A stretch of 64,000 nt of DNA, from the NCBI RefSeq assembly GCF_019649055.1, contig NW_026570394.1, positions 142,718 through 206,717 on the forward strand, given 5' to 3'. This document shows positions 10,901 to 24,879 of the stretch, one piece after another. Every line of letters starts with the position of its first letter. Position 1 is the stretch's first letter. The notes beneath the pieces are model-generated. The model had not been told where the DNA came from and made no database searches. It worked only from the letters and a program-made list of their open reading frames with translations. The position numbers were made by a program, and so were the translations under genes. Source of the stretch: Paramacrobiotus metropolitanus (taxonomy: Eukaryota > Tardigrada > Eutardigrada > Parachela > Macrobiotidae).

Positions 10901-13900
10901 TTCAAGTCGGTTGCAAGAAAAAAAATTTCACCGAAAAAAGTTATGTCAGACGTGTCACATTTTCGGCATTTTGGAGATCTCAATAACTACGTGGTGAAAC
11001 TGGCTCCAAAAGTCTGCTTTTAAGGGTTATTCGATGCGCTGAGCACGAATCTGAAATCGGTTTGCAAAAAAAATTTCACCAGAAAAGTTACTGTCAGACG
11101 TGTCACATTTTCGCCATGTTGTCAGAACTCAATAACTACGTGGTGAAACTGCTCCAAAGTCTGCTTTTAAGGGTTATTCGATGCGCTGAGCACGAATCGT
11201 TTAAGTCGGTTTGCAAAAAAAATTTCACCGAAAAAAGTTATGGAAAACTTGCATTTTCACCGGCATTTTGGATCTCAATAACTACGTGGTGAAACTGCTC
11301 CAAAGTCTGCTTTTAAGGGGTTATTCGATGCGCTGAGCACGAATTTTAAGTGGTTGCAAAAAAATTTCACCGAAAAAAGTTATGGAAAACTTGCATTTTC
11401 ACCGGCATTTTGGATCTCAATAACTACGTGGTGAAACTAGCTCCAAAAGTCTGCTTTTAAGGGTTATTCGATGCGCTGAGCACGAATCTGAAATCGGTTT
11501 GCAAAAAAATTTCACCAGAAAAAGTTACTGTCAGACGTGTCACATTTTCGCCATGTTGTCAGAACTCAATAACTACGTGGTGAAACTGCTCCAAAGTCTG
11601 CTTTTAAGGGTTATTCGATGCGCTGAGCACGAATTTTAAGTCGGTTTGCAAAAAAATTTCACCGAAAAAAGTTATGGAAAACTTGCATTTTCACCGGCAT
11701 TTTGGATCTCAATAACTACGTGGTGAAACTGCTCCAAAGTCTGCTTTTAAAGTTATTCGATGCGCTGAGCACGAATCTGAAATCGGTTTGCAAAAAAATT
11801 TCACCGAAAAAGTTACTGTCAGACGTGTCACATTTTCGCCATGTTGTGAGAACTCAATAACTACGTGGTGAAACTGCTCCAAAGTCTGCTTTTAAGGGTT
11901 ATTCGATGCGCTGAGCACGAATTTTAAATCGGTTTGCAAAAAAATTTCACCGAAAAAAGTTATGGAAAACTTGACTTTTCACCGGCATTTTGGATCTCAA
12001 TAACTACGTGGTGAAACTGCTCAAAAGTCTGCTTTTAAGGGTTATTCGATGCGCTGAGCACGAATCTGAAGTCGGTTTGCAAAAAAATTTCACCAGAAAA
12101 AGTTACTGTCAGACGTGTCACATTTTCGCCATGTTGTGAGAACTCAATAACTACGTGGTGAAACTGCTCCAAAGTCTGCTTTTAAGGGTTATTCGATGCG
12201 CTGAGCACGAATTTTAAGTCGGTTTGCAAAAAAATTTCACCAGAAAAAGTTATGGAAAACTTGACTTTTCACCGGCATTTTGGATCTCAATAACTACGTG
12301 GTGAAACTGCTCCAAAGTCTGCTTTTAAAAGTTATTCGATGCGCTGAGCACGAATCTGAAATCGGTTTGCAAAAAGAATTTTCACCAGAAAAAAGTTACT
12401 GTCAGACGTGTCACATTTTCGCCATGTTGTGAGAACTCAATAACTACGTGGTGAAACAGCTCCAAAGTCTGCTTTTAAGGGTTATTCGATGCGCTGAGCA
12501 CGAATCTGAAATCGGTTTGCAAAAAAATTTCACCAGAAAAAGTTACTGTCAGACGTGTCACATTTTCGCCATGTTGTCAGAACTCAATAACTACGTGGTG
12601 AAACTGCTCCAAAGTCTGCTTTTAAGGGTTATTCGATGCGCTGAGCACGAATTTTAAGTCGGTTTGCAAAAAAATTTCACCGAAAAAGTTATGGAAAACT
12701 TGACTTTTCACCGGCATTTTGGATCTCAATAACTACGTGGTGAAACTGGCTCCAAAGTCTGCTTTTAAGGGTTATTCGATGCGCTGAGCACGAATCTGAA
12801 GTCCGGTTGCAAAAAAAATTTACCGAAAAAGTTACTGTCAGACGTGTCACATTTTCGCCATGTTTGAGATCTCAATAACTACGTGGTGAAACTGCTCCAA
12901 AGTCTGCTTTTAAGGGTTATTCGATGCGCTGAGCACGAATTTTAAGTCGGTTTGCAAAAAAATTTCACCGAAAAAGTTATGGAAAACTTGCATTTCACCG
13001 GCATTTTGGATCTCAATAACTACGTGGTGAAACTGCTCCAAAGTCTGCTTTTTAAGGGTTATTCGATGCGCTGAGCACGAATCTGAAATCGGTTTGCAAA
13101 AAAAATTTCACCAGAAAAGTTACTGTCAGACGTGTCACATTTTCGCCATGTTGAGATCTCAATAACTACGTGGTGAAACTGCTCCAAAGTCTGCTTTTAA
13201 GGGTTATTCGATGCGCTGAGCACGAATCGTTTAAATCGGTTGCAAAAAAATTTCACCAGAAAAAGTTATGGAAAACTTGACTTTTCACCGGCATTTTGGA
13301 TCTCAATAACTACGTGGTGAAACTGCTCCAAAGTCTGCTTTTAAGGGTTATTCGATGCGCTGAGCACGAATCTGAAATCGGTTTGCAAAAAAATTTCACC
13401 AGAAAAGTTACTGTCAGACGTGTCACATTTTCGCCATGTTGTCAGAACTCAATAACTACGTGGTGAAACTGCTCCAAAGTCTGCTTTTAAAGGTTATTCG
13501 ATGCGCTGAGCACGAATCTGAAATCGGTTTGCAAAAAAATTTCACCAGAAAAGTTACTGTCAGACGTGTCACATTTTCGCCATGTTGTCAGAACTCAATA
13601 ACTACGTGGTGAAACTGGCTCCAAAGTCTGCTTTTAAGGGTTATTCGATGCGCTGAGCACGAATTTTAAGTCGGTTTGCAAAAAAATTTCACCGAAAAAA
13701 GTTATGGAAAACTTGACTTTTCACCGGCATTTTGGATCTCAATAACTACGTGGTGAAACTGCTCAAAGTCTGCTTTTAAGGGTTATTCGATGCGCTGAGC
13801 ACGAATCTGAAATCGGTTTGCAAAAAAATTTCACCAGAAAAGTTACTGTCAGACGTGTCACATTTTCGCCATGTTGTCAGAACTCAATAACTACGTGGTG

Positions 13901-16900
13901 AAACTGCTCCAAAGTCTGCTTTTAAGGGTTATTCGATGCGCTGAGCACGAATTTTAAGTCGGTTTGCAAAAAAAATTTCACCGAAAAAGTTATGGAAAAC
14001 TTGCATTTTCACCGGCATTTTGGATCTCAATAACTACGTGGTGAAACTGCTCCAAAGTCTGCTTTAAGGGTTATTCGATGCGCTGAGCACGAATCTGAAA
14101 TCGGTTTGCAAAAAAAATTTCACCAGAAAAGTTACTGTCAGACGTGTCACATTTTCGCCATGGTGTCAGAACTCAATAACTACGTGGTGAAACAGCTCCA
14201 AAGTCTGCTTTTAAGAGTTATTCGATGCGCTGAGCACGAATCTGAAATTGGTTCGCAAAAAAATTTCACCAGAAAAAGTTACTGTCAGACGTGTCACATT
14301 TTCGCCATGGTGTCAGAACTCAATAACTACGTGGTGAAACTGCTCCAAAGTCTGCTTTTAAGGGTTATTCGATGCGCTGAGCACGAATCTGAAATTGGTT
14401 TGCAAAAAAAATTTCACCAGAAAAAAGTTACTGTCAGACGTGTCACATTTTCGCCATGGTGTCAGAACTCAATAACTACGTGGTGAAACTGCTCCAAAGT
14501 CTGCTTTTAAGGGTTATTCGATGCGCTGAGCACGAATTTTAAGTCGGTTTGCAAAAAAATTTCAACGAAAAAGTTATGGAAAACTTGACTTTTCACCGGC
14601 ATTTTGGATCTCAATAACTACGTGGTGAAACAGCTCCTAAAGTCTGCTTTTAAGGGTTATTCGATGCGCTGAGCACGAATCTGAAATCGGTTTGCAAAAA
14701 AATTTCACCAGAAAAGTTACTGTCAGACGTGTCACATTTTCGCCATGTTGTGAGAACTCAATAACTACGTGGTGAAACTGCTCCAAAGTCTGCTTTTAAG
14801 GGTTATTCGATGCGCTGAGCACGAATTTTAAGTCGGTTTGCAAAAAATTTCACCAGAAAAAGTTATGGAAAACTTGACTTTTCACCGGCATTTTGGATCT
14901 CAATAACTACGTGGTGAAACAGCTCCAAAGTCTGCTTTTAAGGGTTATTCGATGCGCTGAGCACGAATCTGAAATTGGTTTGCAAAAAAAATTTCACCAG
15001 AAAAAGTTACTGTCAGACGTGTCACATTTTCGCCATGTTGTCAGAACTCAATAACTACGTGGTGAAACAGCTCCAAAGTCTGCTTTTAAAGGTTATTCCG
15101 ATGCGCTGAGCACGAATCTGAAATCGGTTTGCAAAAAAAATTTCACCAGAAAAAGTTACTGTCAGACGTGTCACATTTTCGCCATGTTGTCAGAACTCAA
15201 TAACTACGTGGTAAAACTGCTCCAAAGTCTGCTTTTAAGGGTTATTCGATGCGCTGAGCACGAATTTTAAGTCGGTTTGCAAAAAAATTTCAACGAAAAA
15301 AGTTATGGAAAACTTGACTTTTCACCGGCATTTTGGATCTCAATAACTACGTGGTGAAACAGCTCAAAGTCTGCTTTTAAGGGTTATTCGATGCGCTGAG
15401 CACGAATCTGAAATCGGTTTGCAAAAAAATTTCACCAGAAAAAGTTACTGTCAGACGTGTCACATTTTCGCCATGTTGTGAGAACTCAATAACTACGTGG
15501 TGAAACTGCTCCAAAGTCTGCTTTTAAGGGTTATTCGATGCGCTGAGCACGAATTTTAAGTCGGTTTGCAAAAAAATTTCACCGAAAAAAGTTATGGAAA
15601 ACTTGACTTTTCACCGGCATTTTGGATCTCAATAACTACGTGGTGAAACTGCTCCAAAAGTCTGCTTTTAAGAGTTATTCGATGCGCTGAGCACGAATCT
15701 GAAATCGGTTTGCAAAAAAAATTTCACCAGAAGAAGTTACTGTCAGACGTGTCACATTTTCGCCATGTTGTCAGAACTCAATAACTACGTGGTGAAACTG
15801 CTCCAAAGTCTGCTCTTAAGGGTTATTCGATGCGCTGAGCACGAATTTTAAGTCGGCTTGCAAAAAAAATATCACCGAAAAAAGTTATGGAAAACTTGCA
15901 TTTTCACCGGCATTTCTGGATCTCAATAACTACGTGGTGAAACTGCTCCAAAGTCTGCTTTTAAATGTTATTCGATGCGCTGAGCACGAATTTCAAGTCG
16001 GTTGCAAAAAAAATATCACCGAAAAAAGTTATGGAAAACTTGCATTTTCACCGGCATTTCTGGATCTCAATAACTACGTGGTGAAACAGCTCCAAAGTCT
16101 GCTTTTAAAGGTTATTCGATGCGCTGAGCACGAATCTGAAATCGGTTTGCAAAAAAAATTTCACCAGAAAAAGTTACTGTCAGACGTGTCACATTTTCGC
16201 CATGTTGTCAGAACTCAATAACTACGTGGTGAAACTGCTCCAAAGTCTGCTTTTAAGGGTTATTCGATGCGCTGAGCACGAATTTTAAGTCAGTTTGCAA
16301 AAAAAATTTCACCGAAAAAAGTTATGGAAAACTTGACTTTTCACCGGCATTTTGGATCTCAATAACTACGTGGTGAAACAGCTCCAAAGTCTGCTTTTAA
16401 GGGTTATTCGATGCGCTGAGCACGAATCTGAAATCGGTTTGCAAAAAAATTTCACCAGAAAAGTTACTGTCAGACGTGTCACATTTTCGCCATGTTGTGA
16501 GAACTCAATAACTACGTGGTGAAACTGCTCCAAAGTCTGCTTTTAAGGGTTATTCGATGCGCTGAGCACGAATTTTAAGTCGGGTTGCAAAAAAAATTCA
16601 CCGAAAAAAGTTATGGAAAACTTGACTTTTCACCGGCATTTTGGATCTCAATAACTACGTGGTGAAACAGCTCAAAGTCTGCTTTTAAGAGTTATTCGAT
16701 GCGCTGAGCACGAATCTGAAATTGGTTGCAAAAAAAATTTCACCAGAAAAGTTACTGTCAGACGTGTCACATTTTCGCCATGTTGTCAGAACTCAATAAC
16801 GACGTGTTGAAACTGCTCCAAAGTCTGCTTTTAAGGGTTATTCGATGCGCTGAGCACGAATTTTAAGTCGGTTTGCAAAAAAAATTTCACCGAAAAAGTT

Positions 16901-19900
16901 ATGGAAAACTTGCATTTTCACCGGCATTTTGGATCTCAATAACTACGTGGTGAAACTGCTCCAAAGTCTGCTTTTAAAGTTATTCGATGCGCTGAGCACG
17001 AATTTTAAGTCGGGTTGCAAAAAAAATTTCACCGAAAAAGTTATGGAAAACTTGCATTTTCACCGGCATTTTGGATCTCAATAACTACGTGGTGAAACAG
17101 CTCCAAAGATCTGCTTTTAAGGGTTATTCGATGCGCTGAGCACGAATCTGAAATCGGTTTGCAAAAAAATTTCACCAGAAAAGTTACTGTCAGACGTGTC
17201 ACATTTTCGCCATGTTGTGAGAACTCAATAACTACGTGGTGAAACTGCTCCAAAGTCTGCTTTTTGAAGGTTATTCGATGCGCTGAGCACGAATCTGAAA
17301 TCGGTTTGCAAAAAAATTTCACCAGAAAAGTTACTGTCAGACGTGTCACATTTTCGCCATGTTGTCAGAACTCAATAACTACGTGGTGAAACTGCTCCAA
17401 AGTCTGCTTTTAAGGGTTATTCGATGCGCTGAGCACGAATTTTAAGTCGGTTTGCAAAAAAAATTTCACCGAAAAAAGTTATGGAAAACTTGACTTTTCA
17501 CCGGCATTTTTGGATCTCAATAACTACGTGGTGAAACAGCTCCAAAGTCTGCTTTTAAGAGTTATTCGATGCGCTGAGCACGAATCTGAAATCGGTTTGC
17601 AAAAAAATTTCACCAGAAAAGTTACTGTCAGACGTGTCACATTTTCGCCATGTTGTCAGAACTCAATAACTACGTGGTGAAACTGCTCCAAAGTCTGCTT
17701 TTAAGGGTTATTCGATGCGCTGAGCACGAATTTTAAGTCGGTTTGCAAAAAAAATTTCACCGAAAAAAGTTATGGAAAACTTGACTTTTCACCGGCATTT
17801 TGGATCTCAATAACTACGTGGTGAAACAGCTCCAAAGTCTGCTTTTAAGAGTTATTCGATGCGCTGAGCACGAATCTGAAATCCGGTTCGCAAAAAAAAT
17901 TTCACCAGAAAAGTTACTGTCAGACGTGTCACATTTTCGCCATGGTGTCAGAACTCAATAACTACGTGGTGAAACTGCTCCAAAGTCTGCTTTTAAGGGT
18001 TATTCGATGCGCTGAGCACGAATTTTAAGTCGGTTTGCAAAAAAATTTCACCAGAAAAACGTTATGGAAAACTTGACTTTTCACCGGCATTTTGGATCTC
18101 AATAACTACGTGGTGAAACAGCTCCAAAGTCTGCTTTTAAGGTTATTCGATGCGCTGAGCACGAATCTGAAATTGGTTCGCAAAAAAAATTTCACCAGAA
18201 AAAGTTACTGTCAGACGTGTCACATTTTCGCCATGGTGTCAGAACTCAATAACGACGTGTTGAAACTGCTCCAAAGTCTCCTTTTAAGGGTTATTCGATG
18301 CGCTGAGGTCGAATTTTAAGTCGGTTTGCAAAAAAAATTTCAACGAAAAAGTTATGGAAAACTTGCATTTTCACCGGCATTTTGGATCTCAATAACTACG
18401 TGGTGAAACTGCTCAAAGTCTGCTTTTAAAGTTATTCGATGCGCTGAGCACGAATTTTAAGTCGGGTTGCAAAAAAATTTCACCGAAAAGTTATGGAAAA
18501 CTTGCATTTTCACCGGCATTTTGGATCTCAATAACTACGTGGTGAAACAGCTCCAAAGTCTGCTTTTAAGGGTTATTCGATGCGCTGAGCACGAATCTGA
18601 AATCGGTTTGCAAAAAAATTTCACCAGAAAAGTTACTGTCAGACGTGTCACATTTTCGCCATGTTGTGAGAGCTCAATAACTACGTGGTGAAACTGCTCC
18701 AAAGTCTGCTTTTGAAGGTTATTCGATGCGCTGAGCACGAATCTGAAATCGGTTTGCAAAAAAAATTTCACCAGAAAAAGTTACTGTCAGACGTGTCACA
18801 TTTTCGCCATGGTGTCAGAACTCAATAACTACGTGGTGAAACTGCTCCAAAGTCTGCTTTTAAGGGTTATTCGATGCGCTGAGCACGAATTTTAAGTCAG
18901 TTTTCAAAAAAAAATTTCACCGAAAAAAGTTATGGAAAACTTGACTTTTCACCGGCATTTTTGGTTCTCAATAACTACGTGGTGAAACAGCTCCAAAGTC
19001 TGCTTTTAAGAGTTATTCGATGCGCTGAGCACGAATCTGAAATAGGTTCGCAAAAAAATTTCACCAGAAAAGTTACTGTCAGACGTGTCACATTTTCGCC
19101 ATGTTGTAGAACTCAATAACTACGTGGTGAAACTGCTCCAAAGTCTGCTTTTAAGGGTTATTCGATGCGCTGAGCACGAATTTTAAGTCGGTTTGCAAAA
19201 AAAATTTCACCGAAAAAGTTATGGAAAACTTGACTTTTCACCGGCATTTTGGATCTCAATAACTACGTGGTGAAACAGCTCCAAAGTCTGCTTTTAAGAG
19301 TTATTCGATGCGCTGAGCACGAATCTGAAATTCGTTCACACAAAAAAATTTCACCAGAAAAGTTACTGTCAGACGTGTCACATTTTCGCCATGGTGTCAG
19401 AACTCAATAACTACGTGGTGAAACTGCTCCAAAGTCTGCTCTTAAGGGGTTATTCGATGCGCTGAGCACGAATTTTAAGTCGGTTTGCAAAAAAATTTTA
19501 ACGAAAAAACGTTATGGAAAACTTGCATTTTCACCCGGCATTTTTGGATCCAATAACTACGTGGTGAAACAGCTTCCAAAGTCTGCTTTAAGAGTTATTC
19601 GATGCGCTGAGCACGAATCTGAAATCGGTTTGCAAAAAAATTTCACCAGAAAAGTTACTGTCAGACGTGTCACATTTTCGCCATGTTGTGAGAACTCAAT
19701 AACGACGTGTTGAAACTGCTCCAAAGTCTCCTTTTAAGGGTTATTCGATGCGCTGAGTCCACGAATTTTAAGTCGGTTTGCAAAAAAAATTTCACCGAAA
19801 AAGTTATGGAAAACTTGCATTTTCACCGGCATTTTGGATCTCAATAACTACGTGGTGAAACTGCTCCAAAGTCTGCTTTTAAAGTTATTCGATGCGCTGA

Positions 19901-22900
19901 GCACGAATTTCAAATCGGTTGCAAAAAAATTTCACCGAAAAAGTTATGGAAAACTTGCATTTTCACCGGCATTTTGGATCTCAATAACTACGTGGTGAAA
20001 CAGCTCCAAAGTCTGCTTTTAAGGGTTATTCGATGCGCTGAGCACGAATCTGAAATCGGTTTGCAAAAAAAATTTCACCAGAAAAGTTACTGTCAGACGT
20101 GTCACATTTTCGCCATGTTGTGAGCTCAATAACTACGTGGTGAAACTGCTCCAAAGTCTGCTTTTAAGGTTATTCGATGCGCTGAGCACGAATCTGAAAT
20201 CGGTTTGCAAAAAAATTTCACCAGAAAAGTTACTGTCAGACGTGTCACATTTTCGCCATGTTGTCAGAACTCAATAACTACGTGGTGAAACTGCTCCAAG
20301 GTCTGCTTTTAAGGGTTATTCGATGCGCTGAGCACGAATTTTAAGTCGGTTTGCAAAAAAATTTCACCGAAAAAGTTATGGAAAACTTGACTTTTCACCG
20401 GCATTTTGGATCTCAATAACTACGTGGTGAAACAGCTCCAAAGTCTGCTTTTAAGAGTTATTCGATGCGCTGAGCACGAATCTGAAATAGGTTCGCAAAA
20501 AAATTTCACCAGAAAAGTTACTGTCAGACGTGTCACATTTTCGCCATGTTGTAGAACTCAATAACTACGTGGTGAAACTGCTCCAAAGTCTGCTTTTAAG
20601 GGTTATTCGATGCGCTGAGCACGAATTTTAAGTCGGTTTGCAAAAAAATTTCACCGAAAAAAGTTATGGAAAACTTGACTTTTCACCGGCATTTTGGATC
20701 TCAATAACTACGTGGTGAAACAGCTCCAAAGTCTGCTTTTAAGAGTTATTCGATGCGCTGAGCACGAATCTGAAATTGGTTTGCAAAAAAATTTCACCAG
20801 AAAAGTTACTGTCAGACGTGTCACATTTTCGCCATGGTGTCAGAACTCAATAACTACGTGGTGAAACTGCTCCAAAGTCTGCTTTTAAGGGTTATTCGAT
20901 GCGCTGAGCACGAATTTTAAGTCGGTTTGCAAAAAAATTTCACCGAAAAAGTTATGGAAAACTTGACTTTTCACCGGCATTTTGGATCTCAATAACTACG
21001 TGGTGAAACAGCTCCAAAGTCTGCTTTTAAGAGTTATTCGATGCGCTGAGCACGAATCTGAAATTGGTTTGCAAAAAAATTTCACCAGAAAAGTTACTGT
21101 CAGACGTGTCACATTTTCGCCATGGTGTCAGAACTCAATAACGACGTGGTGAAACTGCTCCAAAGTCTCCTTTTAAGGGTTATTCGATGCGCTGAGGACA
21201 CCGAATCTTTAAGTCGGTTTGCAAAAAAAATTTCAACGAAAAAGTTATGGAAAACTTGCATTTTCACCGGCATTTTGGATCTCAATAACTACGTGGTGAA
21301 ACTGCTCCAAAGTCTGCTTTTAAAGTTATTCGATGCGCTGAGCACGAATTTTAAGTCGGTTGCAAAAAAAATTTCACCGAAAAAAGTTATGGAAAACTTG
21401 CATTTTCACCGGCATTTTGGATCTCAATAACTACGTGGTGAAACAGCTCAAAGTCTGCTTTTAAGGGTTATTCGATGCGCTGAGCACGAATCTGAAATCG
21501 GTTTGCAAAAAAAATTTCACCAGAAAAAGTTACTGTCAGACGTGTCACATTTTCGCCATGTTGTGAGAACTCAATAACTACGTGGTGAAACTGCTCCAAA
21601 GTCTGCTTTTGAAGGTTATTCGATGCGCTGAGCACGAATCTGAAATCGGTTTGCAAAAAAATTTCACCAGAAAAGTTACTGTCAGACGTGTCACATTTTC
21701 GCCATGTTGTCAGAACTCAATAACTTCGTGGTAAAACTGCTCCAAGGTCTGCTTTTAAGGGTTATTCGATGCGCTGAGCACGAATTTTAAGTCGGTTTTC
21801 AAAAAAAATTTCACCGAAAAAAGTTATGGAAAACTTGACTTTTCACCGGCATTTTTGGATCTCAATAACTTCGTGGTAAAACTGCTCCAAGGTCTGCTTT
21901 TAAGGGTTATTCGATGCGCTGAGCACGAATTTCAAGTCGGGTTGCAAAAAAAATTTCACCGAAAAAAGTTATGGAAAACTTGACTTTTCACCGGCATTTT
22001 GGATCTCAATAACTACGTGGTGAAACAGCTCCAAAGTCTGCTTTTAAGGGTTATTCGATGCGCTGAGCACGAATCTGAAATCGGTTTGCAAAAAAATTTC
22101 ACCAGAAAAGTTACTGTCAGACGTGTCACATTTTCGCCATGTTGGGAGAGCTCAATAACTACGTGGTGAAACTGCTCCAAAGTCTGCTTTTGAAGGTTAT
22201 TCGATGCGCTGAGCACGAATCTGAAATCGGTTTGCAAAAAAATTTCACCAGAAAAGTTACTGTCAGACGTGTCACATTTTCGCCATGTTGTCAGGACTCC
22301 AATAACTTCGTGGTAAAACTGCTCCAAAGTCTGCTTTTAAGGGTTATTCGATGCGCTGAGCACGAATTTTAAGTCGGTTTTCAAAAAAATTTCACCGAAA
22401 AAAGTTATGGAAAACTTGACTTTTCACCGGCATTTTGGATCTCAATAACTACGTGGTGAAACAGCTCCAAGGTCTGCTTTTTAAGAGTTATTCGATGCGC
22501 TGAGCACGAATCTGAAATTGGTTCGCAAAAAAAATTTCACCAGAAAAGTTACTGTCAGACGTGTCACATTTTCGCCATGTTGTGAGAACTCAATAACTAC
22601 GTGGTGAAACTGCTCCAAAGTCTGCTTTTAAGGGTTATTCGATGCGCTGAGCACGAATTTTAAGTCGGTTTGCAAAAAAAATCACCGAAAAAAAGTTATG
22701 GAAAACTTGCATTTTCACCGGCATTTTGGATCTCAATAACTACGTGGTGAAACAGCTCCAAAGTCTGCTTTTAAGAGTTATTCGATGCGCTGAGCACGAA
22801 TCTGAAATTGGTTCGCAAAAAAAAAATTTCACCAGAAAAGTTACTGTCAGACGTGTCACATTTTCGCCATGTTGTGAGAACTCAATAACTACGTGGTGAA

Positions 22901-24879
22901 ACTGCTCCAAAGTCTGCTTTTAAGGGTTATTCGATGCGCTGAGCACGAATTTTAAGTCGGTTTGCAAAAAAAAATTCACCGAAAAAAGTTATGGAAAACT
23001 TGACTTTTCACCGGCATTTTGGATCTCAATAACTACGTGGTGAAACAGCTCCAAAGTCTGCTTTTAAGAGTTATTCGATGCGCTGAGCACGAATCTGAAA
23101 TCAGTTCGCAAAAAAATTTCACCCAGAAAAAGTTACTGTCAGACGTGTCACATTTTCGCCATGGTGTCAGAACTCAATAACTACGTGGTGAAACTGCTCC
23201 AAAGTCTGCTCTTAAGGGTTATTCGATGCGCTGAGCACGAATTTTAAGTCGGTTTGCAAAAAAATTTAACGAAAAACGTTATGGAAAACTTGCATTTTCA
23301 CCGGCATTTTTGGATCTCAATAACTACGTGGTGAAACAGCTCCAAAGTCTGCTTTTAAGAGTTATTCGATGCGCTGAGCACGAATCTGAAATTGGTTCGC
23401 AAAAAAAATTTCACCAGAAAAGTTACTGTCAGACGTGTCACATTTTCGCCATGTTGTGAGAACTCAATAACTACGTGGTGAAACTGCTCCAAAGTCTGCT
23501 TTTAAGGGTTATTCGATGCGCTGAGCACGAATTTTAAGTCGGTTTGCAAAAAAAAAATCACCGAAAAAAGTTATGGAAAACTTGACTTTTCACCGGCATT
23601 TTTGGATCTCAATAACTACGTGGTGAAACTGCTCCAAAGTCTGCTTTTAAAAGTTATTCGATGCGCTGAGCACGAATTTCAAGTCGGTTGCAAAAAAATT
23701 TCACCGAAAAAAGTTATGGAAAACTTGCATTTTCACCGGCATTTTGGATCTCAATAACTACGTGGTGAAACAGCTCAAAGTCTGCTTTTAAGGGTTATTC
23801 GATGCGCTGAGCACGAATCTGAAATCGGTTTGCAAAAAAAATTTCACCATTTTCGTTTGTGAGAACTCAATAACTACGTGGTGAAACTGCTCCAAAGTCT
23901 GCTTTTGAAGGTTATTCGATGCGCTGAGCACGAATCTGAAATCGGTTTGCAAAAAAATTTCACCAGAAAAGTTACTGTCAGACGTGTCACATTTTCGCCA
24001 TGTTGTCAGGACTCAATAACTACGTGGTAAAACTGCTCCAAGGTCTGCTTTTAAGGGTTATTCGATGCGCTGAGCACGAATTTTAAGTCGGTTTTCAAAA
24101 AAATTTCACCGAAAAAGTTATGGAAAACTTGACTTTTCACCGGCATTTTGGATCTCAATAACTACGTGGTGAAACAGCTCCAAGGTCTGCTTTTTAAGAG
24201 TTATTCGATGCGCTGAGCACGAATCTGAAATTGGTTCGCAAAAAAATTTCACCAGAAAAGTTACTGTCAGACGTGTCACATTTTCGCCATGTTGTGAGAA
24301 CTCAATAACTACGTGGTGAAACTGCTCCAAAGTCTGCTTTTAAGGGTTATTCGATGCGCTGAGCACGAATTTTAAGTCGGTTTGCAAAAAAAAAATCACC
24401 GAAAAAAGTTATGGAAAACTTGCATTTTCACCGGCATTTTTGGATCTCAATAACTACGTGGTGAAACAGCTCCAAAGTCTGCTTTTAAGAGTTATTCGAT
24501 GCGCTGAGCACGAATCTGAAATTGGTTCGCAAAAAAAATTTCACCAGAAAAAGTTACTGTCAGACGTGTCACATTTTCGCCATGTTGTGAGAACTCAATA
24601 ACTACGTGGTGAAACTGCTCCAAAGTCTGCTTTTAAGGGTTATTCGATGCGCTGAGCACGAATTTTAAGTCGGTTTGCAAAAAAAAATCACCGAAAAAAG
24701 TTATGGAAAACTTGACTTTTCACCGGCATTTTTGGATCTCAATAACTACGTGGTGAAACTGCTCCAAAGTCTGCTTTTAAAAGTTATTCGATGCGCTGAG
24801 CACGAATTTCAAGTCGGGTTGCAAAAAAAATTTCACCGAAAAAAGTTATGGAAAACTTGCATTTTCACCGGCATTTTTG
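7900..24879. repeat. Satellite zone 2: A monomers with CAGCTCC core
   Basis: From about 7965 a core variant GAAACAGCTCC appears and becomes common. It is almost always in type A monomers (those continuing CTGAAAT), while the accompanying B monomers keep GAAACTGCTCC. Two further linked marks spread through this zone. One is TTAAGAGTTATTCG with GGTTCGCAAAA in A monomers. The other is a rare core AACGACGTGTTGAAACTGC with CAAAGTCTCC (at about 18251, 19701 and, less completely, 16799 and 21140). Repeat units are therefore haplotype-like, with several linked variants moving together. No gene is present. Confidence 0.7.
23838..23872. repeat. Monomer with internal deletion
   Basis: A type A monomer reads TTTCACCATTTTCGTTTGTGAG where neighbours have TTTCACCAGAAAAG and the whole GTCAGACGTGTCACATTTTC segment. 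About 25-30 bases are missing between two short CAC/CA matches, so the ACGT dyad is lost. A slipped or microhomology-mediated deletion is likely. Confidence 0.75.

Noticed and set aside
17041-17349. Minus-strand open frames in the array
   Set aside because: They are reverse shadows of the same monomers and carry no domain or consistent start.
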